A stretch of DNA of 47,080 bases from an uncultured Eubacteriales bacterium (GTDB taxonomy: Bacteria; Bacillota; Clostridia; Christensenellales; CAG-138), in the NCBI GenBank assembly GCA_900540495.1, contig UQGA01000014.1, positions 1 through 47,080 of the forward strand, read 5' to 3'. The translations under genes and the position numbers were made by a program. The notes below the pieces were generated by a model. That model searched no databases and was not told where the DNA came from. It saw only the letters and a program-made list of their open reading frames with translations. Shown here piece by piece: positions 38,672 through 45,597 of this stretch (its first letter is position 1; every line of letters starts with the position of its first letter).

Positions 38672-39699
38672 TTGTTGTACACCTTTTCCGCAAATCCCAG
38701 GAAATCCTTCAGATACAGCTCCGTCCCGTCGTCGAGCAGCGCGCGCCCGGTGTAACGGCCGAACACCTGGTGCTGGTCGGACACGAGGCAGGCCACGCGC
38801 GTGCATGCCGCCCGGTCGAGCAGCGGCTCGAACACCATTTCAAACCGGCCGTCGCACGAGGTGAACGACCAGGGCGAAAGGTAATCCTCCTTCCCGTCCG
38901 CGTCCACGGGGATGTGGAACGTCAACCGGTCGAGCTTGTGCGCCCGGCCGTCTACAAACAGCATGTTCTCCGTAGCGGCCGACGTATCGCCAAAGCCGTA
39001 GCCGATGTTAAACCCGACCACGCGGCCCTGCACGAGCCCCTGCGCCGCGCCCCAGTACCAGGTATTCTCGTATGTCCACACGCCGCGTCCCCAATCCAGC
39101 AGGCCGAACGAGTCTTCCGGAGAGACCGTGCGCGTGACGCCGCCGCACGTTACGCTGCCAGAAGCGCGCATGCCGATGATCTTCTGGTTATAATAGAATG
39201 CCGTCGGCTTTTCCGGAAACGGCGTGGCGATGACCATGGAATCCTGCGGTTCGTCGAAGAGCAGCAGATCGCAGGCAAAGGGCTGCCCGTCCGGAAACCG
39301 GTCGATCTGTGCGACGAGCCGACGCCCGCCCTCCTCGTGCGAAAACGAGAGGGACGCGCCGCGCATCGCCTTGCGCACGTCGCCCCTGTCCGAGGCGGCG
39401 GGCAGGCCGGTGCGGCCCATCGGGAACAGAAACATTGGCGAAACGGTTTGTTCCGCTCCCCGTTCAAAGTCGAGGAAGGAAACCGAGACAAGGCCCATGT
39501 ATGCGTTGTCCGCCAGCGTGAGCGCCACGCCGAACGATTCGTTGTAGACGAGATAGTAGTCCCATTCCTTGATGCGCAGCCGCCCGGCGCGGATCGCCCC
39601 GCGATCGTACGAACGCACCGGCGACGTGGCATAGCCCGCCTGCGCAAGTCGCCCGTGTGCATCGAGCAGCTTGCCGGGGGTCAGAACCGTCTGTTTCAT
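38665..39699 (-). CDS. DUF2804 family protein
   Basis: A 344-residue soluble protein. DSFGLLDWGRGVWTYENTWY followed by WGAAQG and NIGYGFGDTSAATENMLFVD is the conserved block I know from DUF2804 proteins, which are predicted to have a lipocalin-like or double-barrel fold. No signal peptide. GGAGG lies 8 bases before the ATG. It forms an operon with the downstream HAD phosphatase. Function is unknown; a lipid- or glycan-related role has only been guessed. Confidence 0.85.
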   Translation of the reverse strand: MKQTVLTPGKLLDAHGRLAQAGYATSPVRSYDRGAIRAGRLRIKEWDYYLVYNESFGVALTLADNAYMGLVSVSFLDFERGAEQTVSPMFLFPMGRTGLPAASDRGDVRKAMRGASLSFSHEEGGRRLVAQIDRFPDGQPFACDLLLFDEPQDSMVIATPFPEKPTAFYYNQKIIGMRASGSVTCGGVTRTVSPEDSFGLLDWGRGVWTYENTWYWGAAQGLVQGRVVGFNIGYGFGDTSAATENMLFVDGRAHKLDRLTFHIPVDADGKEDYLSPWSFTSCDGRFEMVFEPLLDRAACTRVACLVSDQHQVFGRYTGRALLDDGTELYLKDFLGFAEKVYNKW

Positions 39700-39731
39700 G
39701 CGCCCGGCCTCCGTTCGGATCTGTTTTTTTC

Positions 39732-39760
39732 ATTATACCGGATTTTCGACATTCCCGCAA
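39732..39760 (-). promoter_or_regulatory. Promoter of the DUF2804-HAD operon
   Basis: On the minus strand TTGCGG (39755-39760), 17-bp spacer, TATAAT (39732-39737). Confidence 0.75.
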
Positions 39761-39961
39761 GGCGTGCCCGGCAGCGCCGCCGCAGCAAAGCGCGCAGCGC
39801 CCTGCTGCGCCTGCCAAACTGCGGCGCGGCCGTGACGTGCGGGGAAAAACGCGCCGGCAACGCATCCGTCGCTGCCGGGACAGGCCGTCCCCGGATGCGG
39901 CGGCGCGCCGCCGGGCATCCCCGCGATGGGGATATCGAAGGGGCGCGCGCCGGGTTGTCCC

Positions 39962-40450
39962 TCAGGCGTTCTCCTCTTCGCGCCAGCCCTTGCATACGTC
40001 CACCCAGCCGCATGCGCCGCTGCAACGCGCCAGCTCGTCACACGAGAGCCGGACCGCGCTGTTGCTGCTGCCCGCCGCCGGGTAGACGGTGTCAAAGCGG
40101 CGGAGCGATTCGTCGAGATATACCTTCACCCGTTCGTCCACCGCGAACGGGCACACGCCGCCGACCGCATGGCCGGTCAGCGCCATTGCCTCCTCCGGCG
40201 TCAGGAAGCGGGCCTTCTGATGAAAGGCATCCTTGAAGCGGCGGTTGTCCACGCGCGCATCGCCGGCGGCAACGACGAGCAGACAGCCGTTTTCCCCGTC
40301 GCGGAACGACAGCGTTTTGGCGATTCGCTCCGGCGGCACGCCGAGCGCCGCCGCTGCCAGCTCCACCGTGGCCGAGGACACCGGAAACTCCAAAATGCGG
40401 TCCTCCATCCCGAGCGCAGCAAAGTGCGCGCGTACCCGTTCGATCGACAT
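39962..40450 (-). CDS. YbaK/EbsC-type aminoacyl-tRNA deacylase
   Basis: A 162-residue editing-domain protein. AKTLSFRDGENGCLLVVAAG (with the conserved K near residue 48), AMALTGHAVGGVCPFAV (the G-x-x-x-G-G-V-x-P motif) and VYLDESLRRFDTVYPAAG are family hallmarks. YbaK/ProX proteins remove wrongly attached amino acids from tRNA, classically Cys or Ala from tRNA-Pro. ATG 40450 is 6 bases after GGGAGGG; earlier in-frame starts lie in that site. An extended -10 (TGCTATACT, minus strand, -10 at 40485-40490) precedes it. Confidence 0.92.
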   Translation of the reverse strand: MSIERVRAHFAALGMEDRILEFPVSSATVELAAAALGVPPERIAKTLSFRDGENGCLLVVAAGDARVDNRRFKDAFHQKARFLTPEEAMALTGHAVGGVCPFAVDERVKVYLDESLRRFDTVYPAAGSSNSAVRLSCDELARCSGACGWVDVCKGWREEENA

Positions 40451-40529
40451 GTGCATCCCTCCCGGTAACACAGTTTACCGCCACAGTATAGCACATTTTG
40501 CGCCGGCCCGCGAATGTTTTTCACGCGCC

Positions 40530-40560
40530 AAAAAGGAAAGCGCCCCTGCGGCGGCAGAGG
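40530..40560 (-). terminator. Terminator after spoVAE
   Basis: On the minus strand CCTCTGC-CGCC-GCAGGGG forms a 7-bp stem with one G-U pair, followed by CGCTTTCCTTTTT. Confidence 0.7.
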
Positions 40561-40576
40561 CATGGCAAAAAGGGGA

Positions 40577-40939
40577 TTATTTGGTGCGGGAGCGAGAAAG
40601 CAGCGAGAACACGTAGCCGAACAGGATGGCGGCGGCGATGCCGCCGGCCGATGCGCGCAGCCCGCCGAGGAACGCGCCCAGCACCCCGTGCGTGCGCGCG
40701 CTCTCAAGCGCGCCCCGGGCGAGCGTATTGCCAAAGCCCGTGAGCGGGACCGACGCGCCCGCACCGGCGAACTCGACGAGCGGCTGATACCAGCCCAGCG
40801 CGCCCAGCGCCACGCCGAGCGTAACGAACAGCACGAGCACGCGCGCAGACGTGATTCGCGTCAGGCTGATGAGCAGTTGCCCGACCACGCAGATCGCCCC
40901 GCCCACGACGAACGCCTTCAGATACATCAACAAATCCAT
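40577..40939 (-). CDS. spoVAE: Stage V sporulation protein AE
   Basis: A 120-residue membrane protein with four hydrophobic segments. AFVVGGAICVVGQLLI and VPLTGFGNTLARGA (about residues 63-77) are SpoVAE landmarks. With SpoVAC and SpoVAD it takes part in moving dipicolinic acid into the forespore and out at germination. GGGAGG lies 7 bases before the ATG, inside the end of spoVAD; the genes are 2 bases apart. Since the insertion in spoVAC lies upstream, its transcription from the usual operon promoter is probably cut off. Confidence 0.95.
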   Translation of the reverse strand: MDLLMYLKAFVVGGAICVVGQLLISLTRITSARVLVLFVTLGVALGALGWYQPLVEFAGAGASVPLTGFGNTLARGALESARTHGVLGAFLGGLRASAGGIAAAILFGYVFSLLSRSRTK

Positions 40940-40941
40940 GG

Positions 40942-41973
40942 TTACGCCTCCCGTTCGATCACGAGCGCATGCGCAATGCCGGGGATGCTCTCCCCCTGCA
41001 GCACCGCCGTCGGCGAGAGCAGCGCGCCGGTGGCGAGGAACAGAATGCGCCGCCAGGCGCCGCTTTCGAGCTTGTCCAGCAGTTCGGCTGCCAGCGTCAC
41101 CGCGCTGCAGCCGCAACCGCTGCCGCCGCACTTGACGTCCTGATCCGGCCCGTAAATGCGGTTGCCGCAGTCCAAATGCCGCCCCTCGAGCGCCGTGCCG
41201 CGTTCCCGGCACAGCGAGAGCAGCATCTCCGTGCCAAAGCGGCCAAGGTCGCCCGTCACGATGCGGTCGTAATCGGCCTCGGTGCGCCCCATATCCTTGA
41301 AATGGGTCAGGACGGTATCGCACGCGGCAGGGGCCATGGCCGCACCCATGTTGTTCGCATCCGTGATGCCCAGGTCGACCACACGGCCGATCGTCGCTGC
41401 GGACACGCGCACCCGGTGAAACTGCGCCCCGTCGCTATCGTCGGCGGCGAGCAGCGTGCAGCCGGCGCCCGTCACGGTATGCTGCGCCGTTTCGGGGGCG
41501 GTGGTACCCATCTCGAGCGGATAACGGTACTGCCGTTCCGCGGAGGAAAAATGGCTCGACGCCACGCATGCCGCACTGGCGGCAAACCCGCCGTCCACGA
41601 GCACGCTGCCGAGCAGCAGCGACTCGGCCATCGTCGAACAGGCGCCGTACAGGCCGAGGAACGGCGTTTCGAGCGAGCGGGCGGCATAATTGGCCGTGAT
41701 GATCTGGTTGAGCAGATCGCCGCCGAGCAGGCAGCCGAGCCGTTCCGGCGGCACGCTCCCCTTGCGGAGCGCCAGGCGTACCGCCGCCTCAAACATGCGG
41801 CATTCGGCCCGCTCAAAACTGTCCTCGCCCCAGGTGTCGTCTTCGAGCACGAGGTCGAACCGGCCGGCTAACGGCCCCTCGTTTTCAAACCGGCTCACGA
41901 CCGATGCGGCGGCGCGCACGCGCGGCGCCGACGGGAACAGGAGCGTCCGCTTTCCTATCCTGCGCTGGTTCAT
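40942..41973 (-). CDS. spoVAD: Stage V sporulation protein AD
   Basis: A 343-residue soluble protein of the SpoVAD family, which resembles thiolases and binds dipicolinic acid. GLYGACSTMAESLLLGSVLV with the Cys in the position of thiolase active sites, SSHFSSAERQYRYPLE, and CGGSGCGCSAVTLA are typical. Length is normal. AGGAGG lies 7 bases before the ATG and overlaps the spoVAC stop region. Intact, unlike the adjacent spoVAC. Confidence 0.95.
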   Translation of the reverse strand: MNQRRIGKRTLLFPSAPRVRAAASVVSRFENEGPLAGRFDLVLEDDTWGEDSFERAECRMFEAAVRLALRKGSVPPERLGCLLGGDLLNQIITANYAARSLETPFLGLYGACSTMAESLLLGSVLVDGGFAASAACVASSHFSSAERQYRYPLEMGTTAPETAQHTVTGAGCTLLAADDSDGAQFHRVRVSAATIGRVVDLGITDANNMGAAMAPAACDTVLTHFKDMGRTEADYDRIVTGDLGRFGTEMLLSLCRERGTALEGRHLDCGNRIYGPDQDVKCGGSGCGCSAVTLAAELLDKLESGAWRRILFLATGALLSPTAVLQGESIPGIAHALVIEREA

Positions 41974-41984
41974 CCCGCCGCCTC

Positions 41985-42098
41985 CTAAGAAAACAGCAGC
42001 GAGAGCAGCCCTGCAAGCACGGAGGCGCTGACGCCGTAGACGATCACCGGGCCGGCGATGGAAAACATCTTGGCGCCGACGCCCATGACGAATCCCTC
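41985..42098 (-). pseudogene. spoVAC: spoVAC C-terminal fragment, interrupted by a mobile element
   Basis: Only the last 37 codons remain, beginning EGFVMGVGAKMFSIAGPVIV, then YGVSASVLAGLLSLLFS and TAG. This is the last membrane segment of SpoVAC, a membrane protein of about 150 residues needed for dipicolinic acid uptake into spores. In the upstream direction the frame passes into AT-rich DNA with no spoVAC-like sequence and reaches a TAA about 16 codons further. No start codon other than a TTG lies between, so no functional SpoVAC is made from this copy. The missing 5' part may lie beyond the right edge of the window. Confidence 0.85.
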
Positions 42099-42194
42099 TG
42101 CTTGTGTCAAGATAGGGACGAGGGAAATTTTTGCCCTATTTTACTGGGTTTTTGGCTCCTCAAATTTCTAAAAAATCGGCTTTTTTCGCAAAAC

Positions 42195-42232
42195 TGCTGT
42201 GATAATAGGGATAATTGCTGTGATAATAGGGA
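42195..42232. repeat. Direct repeat near the element end
   Basis: TGCTGTGATAATAGGGA occurs at 42195-42211 and 42216-42232, spaced by one 21-bp period (two helical turns). It sits between the element boundary and the first recombinase gene, a position suited to a recombinase or accessory-protein binding site. Confidence 0.8.
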
Positions 42233-42283
42233 TTTTGGCAGATAACAACATCCCCGTTCGAGAGCAATTTGGGGCCATCTTTG

Positions 42284-43906
42284 CTAAACAGCATTGTGCT
42301 TCATGGGATGTGAAATGCTCTCTGGCAAAAGGAGCCTTTCAAATGCATCTACGTTGCGAAACTCAATTTCGACCCTCCCGTTCTCAAAAACACGCACCTG
42401 ATCCACAAGCCGGGCAATCACTTCCGGACGATATTCTGACAGAGCCAGAATATCCTTTACGCTCTGCGTGGTGTTGCAGGCTGCGTCATACCGTTTGCTC
42501 CAATCCTCCAGTTCCTTCCTCAGATCCTTGATTTGGATCTGCAATCGTTCACATTCCATCTGATTCGTTTGCTGGATCTCTTTGAACCGGTCTTTGGTGT
42601 ATTTGCCTGCACGGTACTCCTCATATAGAAATCCCTTTGTGCTGTTGATGTGCCCCAACCTCATATCAGCAATGCGGATCTGGCTCTTTATCTGCTCACG
42701 CTTGGAGCTGTCCAGATTTTTGATATAATCTGATTTTGAAAGCAGCAATTTGGCATGCAGCTTTACCACCTGCAGCGCATTAGACTGCAATGCGTCTACA
42801 TTCTCATGCAAGGATTCACATCCGGGGCTATGCTCAAAACGCGCCCGCACACAGAACAGATGAACCTGTTTCCCGTGAGAGCGCTGCAGTTTTCGGCCGC
42901 AGTACCCACAGACGAACAAATTTTGTGAACGGTTTCCAGCAGTGTTGTTATTTACAGTCCGTATCCGCGATTTCAGCGCACTGATCGCCTGCTGATAGGT
43001 TTCAGGCGAAATGATAGCCTCATGCGTTCCCTCAACAACGACCCAATCCTCTCTCGGGAGGCTTCGCATTTTATTCGAGCGGATACCCACAGTTTCTCTG
43101 GTTCCGCTTATCATCTTCCCGGTATATCTTTCATCGTTCAGAATCTTTCGAACCGTTCCGCCAAGCCACAGCGATTCGCTTTCAAGAACCCGCCCATTGT
43201 AGCGCTCTCCGTTCTGCCTTTTATGCTCCGCCGGGGATGGTATCTTTCGTGCATTGAGACGTTTAGCAATTTCCATCGTACTCAAACCTTCAATGCACCA
43301 TTCAAAGATTCTTTCTATCGTTGTACGGACATCTTCATCCACTAAAAGCTTGTGCTTGTCCGATGGATCCAACCGATAGCCATAGAAGGCTTGACCACCC
43401 CAGTACAAGCCTCTACGGTTGCGGGTTTTTACGGCACTTCGGATTTTCAGGGAAAGATCCTTGCTGTACATCCCATTTACAAGGTTTCTCAGTGCAAGTT
43501 CCATGCCTCCGGTCGTTCCGATGTAATCATTGCTGTCAAAGGCATCGCCGACCGAAATAAACCTCGTGCCAAAGAGCGGAAGAATCAATTCGAGGTACGC
43601 TCCTACCTCCAAATACTCACGGCCGAAGCGGGATAGATCCTTCACAATAATGCAATGGAGATCTCCTCTGCGAACCAGTTCCATCATGCGCTTGAAATTC
43701 GGTCGCTCAAAGCTGGTTCCGCTATAACCGTCATCACAGAATTCCGTAATGCGATAAGAGAGCAGATCATGAGTCTGCTCGATATAGCTTTGAAGGATCT
43801 TCCGCTGATTGGTAACACTGTTGCTCTCGCTCTTATCCGTTGATGAGCGAAGATCTCCGTCTTCGACAGAAAGGCGAATATACATGGCAAGCGTCTTTTC
43901 AGGCAT
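42284..43906 (-). CDS. Large serine recombinase, first from the element end
   Basis: A 540-residue recombinase. The resolvase domain (about 1-150) has the catalytic Ser13 in AMYIRLSVEDGD and the arginines of VKDLSRFGREYLEVG. A recombinase domain (about 165-300) contains RRGLYWGGQAFYGYRLDP and VRKILNDERYTGKM. A zinc ribbon with FVCGYCGRKLQRSHG and a later cysteine pair (about 340-380) precedes a long coiled coil. It cuts and religates DNA at att sites through a Ser-DNA bond. ATG 43906 has AGGAGG 9 bases upstream and overlaps the second recombinase gene by 8 bases. Confidence 0.95.
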   Translation of the reverse strand: MPEKTLAMYIRLSVEDGDLRSSTDKSESNSVTNQRKILQSYIEQTHDLLSYRITEFCDDGYSGTSFERPNFKRMMELVRRGDLHCIIVKDLSRFGREYLEVGAYLELILPLFGTRFISVGDAFDSNDYIGTTGGMELALRNLVNGMYSKDLSLKIRSAVKTRNRRGLYWGGQAFYGYRLDPSDKHKLLVDEDVRTTIERIFEWCIEGLSTMEIAKRLNARKIPSPAEHKRQNGERYNGRVLESESLWLGGTVRKILNDERYTGKMISGTRETVGIRSNKMRSLPREDWVVVEGTHEAIISPETYQQAISALKSRIRTVNNNTAGNRSQNLFVCGYCGRKLQRSHGKQVHLFCVRARFEHSPGCESLHENVDALQSNALQVVKLHAKLLLSKSDYIKNLDSSKREQIKSQIRIADMRLGHINSTKGFLYEEYRAGKYTKDRFKEIQQTNQMECERLQIQIKDLRKELEDWSKRYDAACNTTQSVKDILALSEYRPEVIARLVDQVRVFENGRVEIEFRNVDAFERLLLPESISHPMKHNAV

Positions 43907-45596
43907 AGCGCTGTGCCTCCTTCTGCCAAAGAGCCGCATTGAGGAGAAGCTCTTCCATTTCGTCCCGATACTTCAGCTTCACTTCATAGTGACCGTCGTT
44001 GAACAGTACTACCTCGTCAATTAGGGCGTCCACCATTGCAGCGTCCAGCTCTGTGCGATTGCCATACTCTTTGATGAGCTCCGTCCAGTAGATACTCCCT
44101 TTATACTCGGGAGAATACTTCTGCGCCTCTTTTTCAAGCTCATGGGCAAAAATCCTAAGCTCATCCGCCTTGGTTGCGCACGCATTCGCTTCAGCGATAT
44201 ATTCCTGCTCGGAAAGGATGCCTTCTTTGAAGCTCCTGTAGAGCGTGGCTTTCCGCTCACCGTACAGGTCTATCCTTGCCATAACACTTCGAATCTGCTC
44301 TTGAAAAATTCTATATCGGCTTTTATTTTTCTCTCGTTGATTTAAGGATGCAACGATTGCCTGTGCATCGGTAAACAGCTGCATTTGAACTTTTATCAAG
44401 CGTAGAACGGACGATTCCAGTTCTTCTTTCTTCACCGCCTTTTTGGGGCAGTAGGACGAATTGTAGTTTTCATGCAGAGTACAGTAATACCACCATGTCG
44501 TCTTTCCATTGTTCTTCTTGGCACGCAGAAACATTGCCTTCCCGCATTCCCCGCAGCGCAGGTGTCCCTTAAAAATACTCGCCTGCTTGCTTTTACAGTT
44601 GTACTTTGTCGCTGCTCCTGCCGTGTGCTTTAGGTCATCGAAATATTTTTGCACGCAATCAAAGAGTCCTTCCGAAACGATTGGCTCGTGAGTGCCCTTT
44701 GTAATGATCCAATCTTCTTTGGGGACTGCCTTGCTTTTTTTCTCCCCCGAGCTATAGAAGTCTGAGCGGTATTTCCCGCCGATTGTCCATCCGAGATATG
44801 TCCTGTCAATCAGGATTTTTCTCACGGTCTGTTGATACCAGAGAGAATTCTTGAATTTATCACTCTTTACCAGACCGAGGTTGAAATTATGACGACCGGG
44901 GGAAGGAATTCCTCTATCATTCATTGTGACAGCTGCATAATGCAAAGTGCAGCCCTCAGCAACCATCTCAAACAGCTCCCTTACGATGGGCGCTGCTTCC
45001 GGGTCTATGACAAGATGATGTTTATCCATCGGATCCCTTAAATACCCATACGGCGCCTTACTGCCCACGTATTTCCCCTGCTTCTGCATGGATTCCATCA
45101 CGGAGCATATCTTCTTTGACACATCTTTTGCGTAACGTTCATTTAGAAGGTTCTTTATCTGCACAGAAATATCTGCCTGCTTATATAGCGAATCGAATCT
45201 ATCCGTAATAGAAATGAAGCGCACATTCAGATACGGGAATACCATCTCAATAAACTCGCCGGACTCAAGATGATTTCGGCCAAGGCGCGACAGATCTTTT
45301 ACAATGACGCAATTTACTTTCCCGTCCCGGATATCGTTCATCATGCGGGAAAACTCCGGGCGTTGAAAATCCGTCCCGGATACATCGTCATCGCAATACA
45401 CATCAAATACGCTGATATCCGGATCCTCGCCTGCAAAATCCCGAAGAAGCTGAATTTGGTTGCCAATGGTGTCAGCTTCTCTTTTTCGTTCATCTTCAAC
45501 CGAGATACGGGCATACAAAGCCGCAGAATATTCCGTCTTTGGTGTAGGGGGTGATTTCACCGGAGCCACTATGTTTTTTCTGCTCGTTCTTGCCAT
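43899..45596 (-). CDS. Large serine recombinase, second of three
   Basis: A 565-residue recombinase distinct from its neighbours. Ser32 in SAALYARISVEDERKREAD and the arginine motif VKDLSRLGRNHLESG mark the catalytic domain; GKYVGSKAPYGYLRDPMDKH and VRKILIDRTYLGWTIGG the recombinase domain; LRCGECGKAMFLRAKKNNGK with a second Cys pair the zinc ribbon; a coiled coil follows. The ATG at 45596 begins one base after the stop of the third recombinase, with AAGGCGGTG upstream, so translation is coupled. Confidence 0.95.
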   Translation of the reverse strand: MARTSRKNIVAPVKSPPTPKTEYSAALYARISVEDERKREADTIGNQIQLLRDFAGEDPDISVFDVYCDDDVSGTDFQRPEFSRMMNDIRDGKVNCVIVKDLSRLGRNHLESGEFIEMVFPYLNVRFISITDRFDSLYKQADISVQIKNLLNERYAKDVSKKICSVMESMQKQGKYVGSKAPYGYLRDPMDKHHLVIDPEAAPIVRELFEMVAEGCTLHYAAVTMNDRGIPSPGRHNFNLGLVKSDKFKNSLWYQQTVRKILIDRTYLGWTIGGKYRSDFYSSGEKKSKAVPKEDWIITKGTHEPIVSEGLFDCVQKYFDDLKHTAGAATKYNCKSKQASIFKGHLRCGECGKAMFLRAKKNNGKTTWWYYCTLHENYNSSYCPKKAVKKEELESSVLRLIKVQMQLFTDAQAIVASLNQREKNKSRYRIFQEQIRSVMARIDLYGERKATLYRSFKEGILSEQEYIAEANACATKADELRIFAHELEKEAQKYSPEYKGSIYWTELIKEYGNRTELDAAMVDALIDEVVLFNDGHYEVKLKYRDEMEELLLNAALWQKEAQRYA

Positions 45597-45597
45597 T

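Noticed and set aside
41985..42150. A shortened but functional SpoVAC starting at a TTG in the element
   Set aside because: It would hold only the last membrane segment, and no ribosome binding site precedes the TTG.
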